From: Salinisphaera sp. UBA1666 | GTDB lineage: Bacteria; Pseudomonadota; Gammaproteobacteria; Nevskiales; Salinisphaeraceae | Direction of reading: 5' to 3' | Assembly: GCA_002320455.1 (NCBI GenBank) | Contig: DCKU01000120.1 | Span: 1 to 26,660 of the forward strand | DNA: 26,660 nucleotides | Shown here: positions 8,241 to 15,049 of the stretch, one piece after another | Layout of the letters: each line of letters starts with the position of its first letter | Numbering within the stretch: position 1 is the first letter of the stretch | The notes under the pieces: generated by a model | What the model was told of the DNA's origin: nothing | Seen by the model: the letters and a program-made list of their open reading frames with translations, nothing else | Databases searched by the model: none | Program-made: the position numbers and the translations under genes

Positions 8241-8393
8241 TCAATGACCGGGGAAGCCGCCCGTGCCGGTAAACGCCATGAACAGCGAGTAACCACAGAC
8301 ACAGATCGCCATGCCCATTTCGGCGAACAGGAAGGCAACGCCGTATTTGTACCAGGCATCCGGTTCGGTCTTGTGCGTCGTTTGATGCGCCAT
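8241..8393 (-). CDS. 50-residue single-pass membrane peptide within the nitrate operon
   Basis: A complete small gene: ATG at 8391-8393, TGA at 8241-8243, with a perfect AAGGAG 6 nt before the ATG. The peptide starts MAHQTTHKTEPDAWYKYG, continues with a hydrophobic stretch of about 25 residues (roughly 18-42) containing Glu25, Cys31 and Cys33, and ends TGTGGFPGH. The polar, charged start followed by one membrane span suggests a small inner-membrane protein. It lies 38 nt after narK and 33 nt before the reductase gene, so it is almost certainly co-transcribed. I do not recognise a family. Possible roles are a NarK partner or a membrane anchor for the reductase; neither is shown by the sequence. 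Confidence 0.75.
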   Translation of the reverse strand: MAHQTTHKTEPDAWYKYGVAFLFAEMGMAICVCGYSLFMAFTGTGGFPGH

Positions 8394-8431
8394 AAAACGC
8401 TCCTTGACTGTGATTTGGGCGGGGGCAGGGC

Positions 8432-9739
8432 TTATTCAGACGCCGGCTTGAACTCACCGATGCCGTGCTCGGCCGGCTCGCGCTCGTGGCGCGCGGCCCA
8501 GAAGAAGAACAGGACGAAAGGAATGAACAAGAAGATGGCGGTATAGGCATAGCCCATGTGGATGCTGCTTCCGCCGGCAAAGACCAGCGGATAAACGATG
8601 CCGCCGCTACACGACAGCCCGCCGATGAAGCCGGCCGCTACGCCGGGGCGTTTGGGGAACAGCAGCGGCACCAGCGCAAAGGTGCCGCCGGTGCCGAAAC
8701 TGATGAACAGCCCGAGGGCCACCAGTGCCACGATCGAGACCGGTAACAGCCCCGCCAGGCCGGCCGCCGTCAGTGCCAGCATGGCGGCCACGATCAGCAG
8801 CAGTGCGATTCCCAGCCAATGCAGGCGTGGGGCATACGGCAAGGTCTTGGCCACCACGGGCAGCGGCGTCCAGCCCTTCTTCTGGAAGGTGTCGGACATG
8901 AAGCCGGCAAACGGGCGAAACAGTGAGGCCATGAACGACTGCACCGCCGCAAACGTGCCCGCGGCCACCTGTGCACCGGCCACCGTGGTAAAACCAAGGG
9001 CGGCAATCTCAGGGCCAAAACCCTGGGCGAAATAACTCGACAGCCACGAGTTCAGCGCGATCTCCAAGCCAAACGACATGGCATAGGCCAGCATCAGGGC
9101 GATTGCGATATACCGGCTCCAGACGAATACGGTGCCGCGCCAGTCGGCTGCGCCTTTCGAGGTCGCGGCCTGGGTCTGGGTGTCACGCGCGGCCTGGCCG
9201 CGCCACAGATACCAGGCCGCCAGAAACAAGGCCACCACGCCCAGAAAGATGAACGCACTTTGATAATCCAGACCGAACACCCGCGGCAGCAACAAAGCGC
9301 CCACTCCGGCGCCTACGTTGCCGGTGCCGGCATACAGCCCTTCGGCCGTGCCGATTTCATCGGCGTCAAACCACTGGGCTACATGCTGGATACCCACGAC
9401 GAAACCCACGCCGGCAATCGCCACAATCACGCGCTCGATGAACAGCAGCGTGTAATTGGTCGTGAAGCCCGAGGCAATGGATACCAGTCCGCAAACCGCC
9501 AGAATCGTGGCAAAGGTACGCGGCGCGCCGAAGCGATCCGCTGTCCAGCCGGCGATGATTCGCCCGATGGGCGCCATCCACAGCGCCGAGCTGGCCAGCA
9601 GGCCGAGGGCGGCAATCGACAGCCCGTAGTGATCGGCGATGCTGGGTGAAAACGCTGCGGTGGCGAACCACATCAGAAAACACCAGAAGAAACCGACGGT
9701 CGCGATGACCAGCTGTTCGACCTTGTGGGTCTTGTTCAC
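8432..9739 (-). CDS. narK: Nitrate/nitrite transporter of the major facilitator superfamily (NNP family)
   Basis: 435 residues with about 12 membrane segments. Nitrate-porter signatures are seen: GTGNVGAGVG near residues 138-147 (glycine-rich nitrate motif in TM5) and GFIGGLSCSGGIVYPL in the C-terminal half. An arginine in TM2 (R60, in PIGRIIAG) and a second one in the equivalent helix of the C-terminal half (LFRPFAGF) correspond to the substrate-binding arginines of NarK. MFS loop motif GWTADRFGAPR follows TM2. The start is GTG at 9737-9739 with GGGAGG about 6 nt before it. As the first gene of the assimilation cluster it should import nitrate for NasA. Expression probably depends on the sigma54-type promoter at 9808-9824. 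Confidence 0.92.
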   Translation of the reverse strand: MNKTHKVEQLVIATVGFFWCFLMWFATAAFSPSIADHYGLSIAALGLLASSALWMAPIGRIIAGWTADRFGAPRTFATILAVCGLVSIASGFTTNYTLLFIERVIVAIAGVGFVVGIQHVAQWFDADEIGTAEGLYAGTGNVGAGVGALLLPRVFGLDYQSAFIFLGVVALFLAAWYLWRGQAARDTQTQAATSKGAADWRGTVFVWSRYIAIALMLAYAMSFGLEIALNSWLSSYFAQGFGPEIAALGFTTVAGAQVAAGTFAAVQSFMASLFRPFAGFMSDTFQKKGWTPLPVVAKTLPYAPRLHWLGIALLLIVAAMLALTAAGLAGLLPVSIVALVALGLFISFGTGGTFALVPLLFPKRPGVAAGFIGGLSCSGGIVYPLVFAGGSSIHMGYAYTAIFLFIPFVLFFFWAARHEREPAEHGIGEFKPASE

Positions 9740-9751
9740 GGGCGCCTCCCT

Positions 9752-9784
9752 TAGTGCGTCATCAGGCCGGGTGCGACAGCACTA
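9752..9784 (-). promoter_or_regulatory. Competing hairpins in the narK leader
   Basis: On the transcribed strand, TAGTGC (9784-9779) can pair with GCACTA (9757-9752) just before the ribosome-binding site. Its GTGC part can instead pair with the nearer GCAC (9774-9771) around a TGTC loop. The two structures exclude each other. This is the layout of a small leader switch, but the stems are short and no ligand or protein is suggested by the sequence. Confidence 0.3.
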
Positions 9785-9807
9785 CCGACCTTATTCCCGT
9801 GTGACAC

Positions 9808-9824
9808 AGCAGGAACCGTGCCAA
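9808..9824 (-). promoter_or_regulatory. Sigma54 (RpoN) -24/-12 promoter of the nitrate assimilation operon
   Basis: On the minus strand the sequence is TTGGCACGGTTCCTGCT. It matches the consensus YTGGCACGRNNNTTGCW at every defined position except one (C in place of the first T of TTGC), with the required GG and GC exactly 10 bases apart. Transcription would begin near 9798, about 59 nt upstream of the narK GTG. Nitrogen-regulated nitrate uptake genes in proteobacteria are often driven by sigma54 with NtrC. Confidence 0.75.
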
Positions 9825-9864
9825 GCGAGGCGCCCACACGCCCTTTTTTTGCCAAACCTTTTTA

Positions 9865-9877
9865 AATCATAGGCTTA
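9865..9877 (+). promoter_or_regulatory. Possible IHF binding site
   Basis: AATCATAGGCTTA agrees with the IHF consensus WATCAANNNNTTR except at one position, in an A/T-rich stretch. It lies about 40 bp upstream of the -24 element, the usual place for an IHF bend between an activator site and a sigma54 promoter. Such matches also arise by chance. Confidence 0.35.
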
Positions 9878-9939
9878 GGATCGCCACGAAGCAGGCCACG
9901 CTGCAAACCGCCGCCGCGAACACAGCGGTCGTTGCACAA

Positions 9940-9949
9940 TGAACGTTCA
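9940..9949. promoter_or_regulatory. 10-bp palindrome TGAACGTTCA upstream of the sigma54 promoter
   Basis: A perfect palindrome centred about 147 bp upstream of the predicted start, at enhancer distance. It overlaps a TGCAC half site like those bound by NtrC, but no full NtrC dyad is present. The rest of the gap 9740-10083 apart from the listed sites holds no gene. Confidence 0.25.
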
Positions 9950-10028
9950 ATACCTATGACCCAGCACAAGGCGTTATCCAACGCGCCGAGCGCACCACCC
10001 GATATAAGCCTGCGCATCACGCAGCCAC

Positions 10029-10056
10029 AAAAAAGCCCGGGACGAACGCCCCGGGC
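10029..10056 (-). terminator. Rho-independent terminator of the osmoprotectant importer operon
   Basis: On the minus strand, GCCCGGG (10056-10050) pairs with CCCGGGC (10041-10035) around an 8-nt loop and is followed by six T. It lies 28 nt after the stop codon of the binding-protein gene. Confidence 0.92.
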
Positions 10057-10083
10057 CGGTGCAATACCCATACAGGGCGATGA

Positions 10084-10974
10084 CTACAGCGGATGGGCCT
10101 TGAGCCAATCGCCGGCCACCGCGCTCGGGTCGTCATGATCTACTGACACGCGACGGTTCATCTGCTGCAGATCCGTGGTCGAAAGCTCGGCCGATATCGC
10201 GTTCAAGACATTGCGGATCTTCTCGGTGAGCACCGCCTGGCGCGCCACGGGCACGATGTTCTGGGCCGGCACCAGATTCTTGTCGTCTTTCAACAGCACC
10301 CAGCCGCGCTGGGCGATCACGCCCTGCGTGGTAAACATGCGGGCCACGTCGATAGCGCCGCTTTGCAGCGCCCCCTGCGTCAACGGCCCCCCGGCGTCCA
10401 ACGAGCGGAACTGGCCGAACTGGATGCCGTAAACGGCCTTCAGCCCGGGCACGCCGACATAGCGCGTCTGGGTCTCGGGCGGCCCGCCCAGTGTAAGCTT
10501 GCCGGCAACGGGCGCCAGATCCGACAGGCTCTTGAGACGGTACTGCTTTGCCGTCTTGGGCGTGACCACCAGACCGTCCTTGTCCTGAGCCGCGCTCGGC
10601 TCGAGTGCGACGACCCCTTTGGGCAGGTTGTCGCGAAGTGCGGCCATCACCGCATCGGGCTTACCCGCCTTGGACTCACCGTTGGTCAAAAAACCGACGA
10701 GCGCCCCAGAGTACTCGGGCAGCAGATCCAGCTCACCGTTTGTCAGCGCCGGAAAAACGATCTCCCGAGACCCCAGATTCAGGCGTTTTTTTACCTTGAT
10801 GTCGTGGGCGGTGAGCGCCTGCGCATAGATATTGGCCAGGATCAGCTGCTCGGGAAAATTGGTCGAGCCGATCACGACGGGCTTGGGCCCAGCCACGGCC
10901 GAGGCACTCCCCAGCAAACAGGCCAGGCCGATAAGAGCCGGCGCGAGACGGCGCCAGCGTTTGAAAACGGTCAT
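10084..10974 (-). CDS. Osmoprotectant (glycine betaine/choline-type) ABC transporter, periplasmic binding protein
   Basis: 296 residues from ATG 10974. This start is preferred to an in-frame TTG 15 nt upstream because it gives a clean Sec signal peptide: basic KRWRR, a hydrophobic core and an AVA cleavage site near residue 24. No convincing lipobox is seen, so the protein should be soluble in the periplasm. The mature part has the OpuAC/QAT fold signatures IGSTNFPEQLILANIYAQAL near the start and ELDLLPEYSGALVGFL, typical of OpuCC/OsmX/ProX-like proteins. It is the last gene of a four-gene importer operon. The substrate is probably a quaternary ammonium osmolyte; the exact one cannot be read from sequence. 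In E. coli the related YehZYXW system has low affinity, so a role other than osmoprotection is possible. Confidence 0.88.
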   Translation of the reverse strand: MTVFKRWRRLAPALIGLACLLGSASAVAGPKPVVIGSTNFPEQLILANIYAQALTAHDIKVKKRLNLGSREIVFPALTNGELDLLPEYSGALVGFLTNGESKAGKPDAVMAALRDNLPKGVVALEPSAAQDKDGLVVTPKTAKQYRLKSLSDLAPVAGKLTLGGPPETQTRYVGVPGLKAVYGIQFGQFRSLDAGGPLTQGALQSGAIDVARMFTTQGVIAQRGWVLLKDDKNLVPAQNIVPVARQAVLTEKIRNVLNAISAELSTTDLQQMNRRVSVDHDDPSAVAGDWLKAHPL

Positions 10975-11035
10975 TTCGATCCAGATCAACGGGACATGCT
11001 TGAATCTTGTGACCTGGCGCGTCGGCCTGCAAGCG

Positions 11036-11785
11036 CTACCGCCGTACGCCCGGCGAGACCAGCATACGTTGCAGTCCGGCCAGTCCGGCCTCGAGCAGGA
11101 CAGCCAGGGCAGCGACGACCAGCGCGCCGCCTACGACCTGGGCCAGCTGCTGCTGTGCCAGTCCGTCGATTAGATAGCGCCCGAGCCCGCCCAGACCGAC
11201 ATAGGCCGCCAGCGTTGCGGTCGAGAGTACCTGCACCGCCGAGGTGCGGATGCCGGCCATCACCAACGGCAAGGCAATCGGCAGCTCCACGCTGAACAGG
11301 CGCTGCCAGCGCGACAGACCGAGTGCGACGGCTGCCGTGCGCACTGCTGGATCCACCGTCTGCATACCCACGTAGCTGTTGGTCACCATGGGCGGTATAG
11401 CCAGAGCCACGAGTGCCACCAGTACGGGCAGATAGCCAAAGCCCACCAGCAAGAACATGAGAATCACCAGGCCAAACGACGGCACCGCCCGGCCCATGTT
11501 GGCCACGTTGATCGCGAGCAGGCCGCCGCGCCCCCAGTGGCCGAGTCCAATGCCAATCGGCAAGGCGATGAGCAACGCGATGCCCATGGCCGTGGCCATG
11601 TAGTAGAGATGCTCGCCGACGCGCGCGGGTAGGCCTGTAGGGCCCGACCACTGCGCCGGAGCTGAAAACCAGTCCAGCAACGGGCCGGCTACGCCAAGGC
11701 CGTCGGCGTTAAGACCGATGGCCGCCGCCGGCGCGCTGATCGCGACGAGTAGCCATACCGCGTGGCGCATGCCGCTCTTGTTCAT
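11036..11785 (-). CDS. Osmoprotectant ABC transporter, permease subunit 2
   Basis: 249 residues from ATG 11785. An upstream in-frame ATG at 11821 is possible, but the chosen start overlaps the stop of the preceding permease gene as ATGA and has GAGG about 9 nt before it. There are about six membrane segments. The BPD-type permease EAA loop is present in the form TAAVALGLSRWQRLFSVELPIALP, followed by the usual G-I-R helix. It has a longer N-terminal region than its partner (a hydrophobic segment and a periplasmic loop before the core), as in OpuCD/OsmY-type proteins. It pairs with the other permease to form a heterodimeric channel, driven by the ATPase encoded upstream. Confidence 0.9.
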   Translation of the reverse strand: MNKSGMRHAVWLLVAISAPAAAIGLNADGLGVAGPLLDWFSAPAQWSGPTGLPARVGEHLYYMATAMGIALLIALPIGIGLGHWGRGGLLAINVANMGRAVPSFGLVILMFLLVGFGYLPVLVALVALAIPPMVTNSYVGMQTVDPAVRTAAVALGLSRWQRLFSVELPIALPLVMAGIRTSAVQVLSTATLAAYVGLGGLGRYLIDGLAQQQLAQVVGGALVVAALAVLLEAGLAGLQRMLVSPGVRR

Positions 11786-12426
11786 GCGCTGCGGCCTCTT
11801 TGCCAGGGGGTCACCCACCATAGGAGCGCGGCCAGCAGCAGATCGACCGTGATCGCGAGCGCAATAGAAAGCACGAAACCAACCACCAGCGGGGTCGTGA
11901 AATGCAGCGTGAACCCGGTGATGAACAGCTGGCCCAGGCCGCCCTGCCCGATGAGCGCGGTTACCGTGACCATGCCGATTGTCGTGACCGCGGCGATACG
12001 GATCCCGGCGACGATGACCGGCAACGCGATCGGCAGCTCCACGCTCAGCAGCCGTCGGCTTTTCGAATACCCCAGCGCACGCGCGGCCTCACGCACATCG
12101 GCCGGCACCGCGCGTAGTCCCTCGACGATATTCCGGAATAAGATCAGCAGCGTATAGATCGTCAGGCCGATCAACGAGGTGGCGATCGACAGCCCGGTAA
12201 ATGGAATCAGAAGGATGAAAAGCGCCAGCGACGGCACCGTGAACAACACGCCGGTCAATGCCAGCGACGGCCCATAGAGCCGCGGCCAGCGCACCGCCAC
12301 GAGCGCCAGCGGAAACGCAATCGCCAGCCCGAACACCAGCGACAGCCCGGCCAGCGTTACGTGTTGGCCCATCTGGGCGCCGATCTCGGCGGCGTGGCGC
12401 GTGATCCACGACCAGTCAATCGTCAT
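11782..12426 (-). CDS. Osmoprotectant ABC transporter, permease subunit 1
   Basis: 214 residues, a compact BPD permease with about six membrane segments and a classical EAA loop (EAARALGYSKSRRLLSVELP). It resembles OpuCB/OsmW/YehW. Its ATG at 12424-12426 overlaps the stop of the ATPase gene as ATGA, and its own stop overlaps the next permease start in the same way, so the three genes are translationally coupled. Confidence 0.92.
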   Translation of the reverse strand: MTIDWSWITRHAAEIGAQMGQHVTLAGLSLVFGLAIAFPLALVAVRWPRLYGPSLALTGVLFTVPSLALFILLIPFTGLSIATSLIGLTIYTLLILFRNIVEGLRAVPADVREAARALGYSKSRRLLSVELPIALPVIVAGIRIAAVTTIGMVTVTALIGQGGLGQLFITGFTLHFTTPLVVGFVLSIALAITVDLLLAALLWWVTPWQRGRSA

Positions 12427-13481
12427 TGCGTGAGCGCCCGTCGTAGCTCGGCCGGGCCGATCAGGCCGTCCAGCCGGCCGTTGGGGTCGATCACCGGCAC
12501 TGCGCCGATCGGGCTGCGCAGTGCAGCCGCCAGCACCCGGTCCAAAGAGGTATCGTGGCCTACCGTCTCGTCAAAGCGCGCCGGCTCGTCGCTATCCCTG
12601 CCCTGCCAGCCAATCAACGCGCCGGCATCGTCTTGGTGGACGATCCACGCGCTTTCGGCCGGTGTGTCGCCCGACGCGCGTTCGCCGACGATGACGATCG
12701 GCGCGTTCTGCATACGCGGCGCATCGACCACGCGCAACAAGGCGAGACGTTTGAGCTCCCGATCGCGGCCGAGAAAATCAGCCACGAAATCGTCAGCCGG
12801 TGCGGCGAGCAGACGCGCCGGCGTATCGAACTGGGCCAGCCGGCCGCCCACAACGAAGATCGCGATTCGATCCCCCAGGCGTATCGCTTCGTCGATATCG
12901 TGGGTGACGAATACGATGGTTTTCCTCAGCCGCGCCTGGAGGTCCAGCAGCTCGTCCTGCAGGCGACGGCGCACGATCGGATCCACCGCGGCAAACGGTT
13001 CATCCATCAACAGAATCGGCGGGTCCGCGGCCAGCGCGCGCGCGACGCCAACGCGCTGCTGCTGTCCGCCCGACAGCTGGTGCGGGTAGCGCTTGGCCAT
13101 AGCCGCGCTCAGACCGACCGTATCGATCAGCTCGTGCACACGCTCACGTACGGCGTGTTTCTTCCAGCCCAAAAGCCGCGGCACGGTCGCGATATTGTCG
13201 AAGACCGTGCGATGCGGAAACAGCCCGGAATGCTGCATGACATAACCGATACCGCGGCGTAATTCGATGGCATCGAGCTGACCAATTGGGCGCTCTTCGA
13301 CCGTGATGCGCCCGCTCGAGACCGTCTCCAGCCGATTGATCATGCGTAACGTGGTGGTCTTGCCACAGCCGGAAGGGCCCACGAGGACGGTCAGCTCGCC
13401 GGCCTTTATCGTGAGATCCAGACCCTCGACCGCTTCCGTGCCATCGGCATAGCGCTTGCTGACCTGCTCGAAAGCGATCAA
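12423..13481 (-). CDS. Osmoprotectant ABC transporter, ATP-binding protein
   Basis: 352 residues if translation begins at TTG 13481 (LIAFEQVSKRYADGTEAV), where family members begin. The open frame extends to 13619, but that extension has no family-like sequence and would overlap the response regulator gene. AAGG lies about 10 nt before the TTG. Motifs (numbered from TTG): Walker A GPSGCGKT 35-42, signature LSGGQ 136-140, Walker B with DEP 160-162, and VTHDIDEA. The last 110 residues correspond to the tandem CBS region that senses ionic strength in OpuA/OpuC ATPases, here poorly conserved except for a final block (DPNGRLDGLIGP). It is the first gene of the operon. A GC-rich hairpin at 13546-13561 lies in the 97-bp gap upstream. 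No clear promoter was found. Confidence 0.9.
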   Translation of the reverse strand: MIAFEQVSKRYADGTEAVEGLDLTIKAGELTVLVGPSGCGKTTTLRMINRLETVSSGRITVEERPIGQLDAIELRRGIGYVMQHSGLFPHRTVFDNIATVPRLLGWKKHAVRERVHELIDTVGLSAAMAKRYPHQLSGGQQQRVGVARALAADPPILLMDEPFAAVDPIVRRRLQDELLDLQARLRKTIVFVTHDIDEAIRLGDRIAIFVVGGRLAQFDTPARLLAAPADDFVADFLGRDRELKRLALLRVVDAPRMQNAPIVIVGERASGDTPAESAWIVHQDDAGALIGWQGRDSDEPARFDETVGHDTSLDRVLAAALRSPIGAVPVIDPNGRLDGLIGPAELRRALTQ

Positions 13482-13578
13482 AAAACGTCTGCCTTGTCGC
13501 GCTCTCGTCGTCGCTCGATCATGCCGGTACCGTCGTAAGTCTGATCCGCGCCGGGGCGCGGTGTATATCGTCGTCTTG

Positions 13579-13992
13579 TTACGCGGGTGCGTCGCCGTCA
13601 GATGTCCGGGCCGGCCCATCCTCGCCCAGCATGTCGTGCACGTCGCGACACATCAGCCAGGGGTCGAACGGTTTTTCCACGCGTCGAACGGCAGCTTGAT
13701 CCAGCCGCGCGTCCAGGCGGCTCGCGAACGCTGTACCACTCATGAGAATCATCCGCGGCGGATACCGATCACGCGATAAATGTTCGCAGAGCGCCATGCC
13801 GTTCATGCCCGGGAGCATCATATCGACGACGACACAGCGATAAATAGCCCAGTCCAGCCTGTCGAAGAATGATTCGGCCGATGGGAAAAAATCGGTGGCC
13901 ACGCCGTCACTTTCAAACAGTGCGGCGAGCGAGAGACCGAAGCCGCGATCGTCCTCGACGATAGCGACATGTTGCCGGCGAGCAATCTCCAT
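13579..13992 (-). CDS. Stand-alone response regulator receiver protein
   Basis: 137 residues consisting of one receiver domain and a short tail with no output domain. The acidic pocket is E13-D14-D15, the phosphoacceptor is D57 (VVVDMMLPGMNG), the switch residue is S85, and the conserved lysine is K107 in EKPFD. GAGG lies 8 nt before ATG 13992. No histidine kinase is encoded nearby, so the partner must lie elsewhere. It could act as a phosphorelay intermediate or by protein contact. It sits upstream of the osmoprotectant operon on the same strand with a 97-bp gap, which allows but does not prove a link. Confidence 0.85.
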   Translation of the reverse strand: MEIARRQHVAIVEDDRGFGLSLAALFESDGVATDFFPSAESFFDRLDWAIYRCVVVDMMLPGMNGMALCEHLSRDRYPPRMILMSGTAFASRLDARLDQAAVRRVEKPFDPWLMCRDVHDMLGEDGPARTSDGDAPA

Positions 13993-14133
13993 GCGTTGTG
14001 CCTCATCGGCGATACGAAATGAATCTTTGCATCGCTGACCTCAGCATCGCCCGGGGGCGCGGTCGGGACTATCGGCAGGACTACGGAGATCGTCGTATTG
14101 ATTACTGCCGATCGGTCGCCGCGCCCTGACCGG

Positions 14134-14337
14134 CTATGCCTGTTTTTTCTCTTCCGATTTGAACTGCGAAACGGCGCGCTGGATCTCTTCGGGCGTTTCG
14201 GTCGACAACCCTTTGGACTTCGTCCAGGCATCGAAACGCGTCGTGACATCGTCTCCGTCATCGTTGATCAGCGTGGTCAACTGTACCGACGTGCCGTCGG
14301 AAGAATCCGGAATACGATAGGTGACTTCGTAGGACAT
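14134..14337 (-). CDS. Small acidic protein of unknown function
   Basis: 67 residues, beginning MSYEVTYRIPDSSDG and ending KSEEKKQA. It is soluble and strongly charged; a beta-like N-terminal half is followed by a helical, Glu/Lys-rich C-terminal half. I do not recognise the family. The Shine-Dalgarno region is weak (GAAAAAG 4-10 nt before ATG 14337). A poor sigma70-like match (TTGTGG, 17 bp, TAATGT at 14398-14370) lies upstream. Amino acid composition looks like a real protein and unlike the Arg/Pro/Ser-rich shadow frames around it. It is separated from the response regulator by 141 bp. Confidence 0.55.
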   Translation of the reverse strand: MSYEVTYRIPDSSDGTSVQLTTLINDDGDDVTTRFDAWTKSKGLSTETPEEIQRAVSQFKSEEKKQA

Positions 14338-14520
14338 ATACTTTTTCAGCGTTTAGAACGGTTTACCGAACATTACTTGGGTAGCGGCACGACCACAATG
14401 GGGGAAAGGCACGGTTCAGTGGGGCCGGCTGTGCAGCCCTTGCTCCAGATACAGGATCGCTCATTCCTGACGGCACCATTCGAACACGGCTCAACGGTCG
14501 GCAGCGCCGGGGGTGCTCTT

Positions 14521-14606
14521 TGGAACCGAGGTTCTCATCAACGCGGCAACGCCAGCTAAAAAACCCGGCGCAGGGCGGGCTTTTGTTTGGCTGGGGATGA
14601 GGGATT
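14521..14606. repeat. Partial, oldest copy of the tRNA-Gln-associated repeat
   Basis: This contains diverged versions of the terminator segment and the 19-base tRNA 3' end (14588-14606), preceded by the shared GGTTCTCATCAA...GCAACGCCAGC stretch. It lacks the four-hairpin set. Its terminator stem (A run 14558-14563, CCCG with CGGG) is weaker than in the other two copies. The stretch 14338-14520 shows no gene. Confidence 0.75.
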
Positions 14607-14693
14607 ATTCGCAATCGCGAGTCCGCGATCGCTCACGCCTACCGGGGCCGCCGTCGCTTTGCTCCGGCGTTCGGTCGAGCGGTGTTCGACCGT

Positions 14694-14871
14694 GCTGGCA
14701 TTCGGCCACTGGCCGACTGCTCGGCCCTTCGGGCCCAGTCGAGCAGGCGCTCGACTGTCCGGGCGAGCCGTGCTCGCCCGTCGAACCGCGGGGCTCTCAT
14801 CAAGGCCGCAACGCCAGCCAAAAAAAAGGCCCGCGCGAGGCGGGCTTTTGTTTGGCTGGGGATGAGGGATT
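14694..14871. repeat. 178-bp repeat unit B: hairpins, terminator copy and tRNA-Gln 3' end
   Basis: It is the same length as the adjacent unit at 14872-15049 and highly similar. In order it contains hairpins TCGGCC-ACT-GGCCGA (14702-14716), GGCCC-TTC-GGGCC (14723-14735), AGTCGAGC-AGGC-GCTCGACT (14737-14756) and GGGCGAGC-CGT-GCTCGCCC (14761-14779), then a terminator (14820-14845) and a 19-base copy of the tRNA-Gln 3' end (14853-14871). The rest of the tRNA is missing, so this copy cannot make a tRNA. Confidence 0.85.
14820..14845 (-). terminator. Terminator copy in repeat unit B
   Basis: On the minus strand GCCCGC (14845-14840) pairs with GCGGGC (14834-14829) and is followed by eight T. It is a duplicate of the tRNA-Gln terminator and could act as a second stop for read-through. 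Confidence 0.7.
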
Positions 14872-15049
14872 GCTCGCATTCGGCCATAGGCCGACTGCTC
14901 GGCCCTTCGGGCCCAGTCGAGCAGGCGCTCGACTGTCTGGGCGAGCTTGCTCGCCCATCGAACCGTGGGCTTCTCATCAAGGCCGCAACGCCAGCCATAA
15001 AAAAGGCCCGCTTGGCGCGGGCCTTTGTTATGGCTGGGGATGAGGGATT
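14872..15049. repeat. 178-bp repeat unit C, joined to the intact tRNA-Gln
   Basis: Same order as unit B: hairpins TCGGCC-ATA-GGCCGA (14880-14894), GGCCC-TTC-GGGCC (14901-14913), AGTCGAGC-AGGC-GCTCGACT (14915-14934) and GGGCGAGC-TT-GCTCGCCC (14939-14956), terminator (14999-15023), then the tRNA 3' end (15031-15049), which here belongs to the complete gene. Differences from unit B in the first and last hairpins fall in the loops, while all stems are unchanged. Confidence 0.85.
14999..15023 (-). terminator. Rho-independent terminator of tRNA-Gln
   Basis: On the minus strand GGCCCGC (15023-15017) pairs with GCGGGCC (15011-15005) around a 5-nt loop, followed by six T. It starts 7 nt after the tRNA CCA end. 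Confidence 0.9.

Noticed and set aside
7041..8546. Plus-strand 501-codon frame
   Set aside because: It runs antisense across three genes (the reductase, the 50-residue peptide and the end of narK), which a real gene would hardly do.
9862..10138. Short frames on both strands between narK and the importer operon
   Set aside because: They cover the terminator and the narK upstream control region and have no ribosome-binding site.
10986..11651. Minus-strand 221-codon frame overlapping the second permease
   Set aside because: Different frame of a clear permease gene; its Arg/Gly/Ala-rich translation has no membrane pattern.
13818..14261. Minus-strand frame of 147 codons overlapping the response regulator and the 67-residue protein
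   Set aside because: It overlaps two better candidates in other frames and its Arg/Ser/Pro composition is that of a shadow frame.
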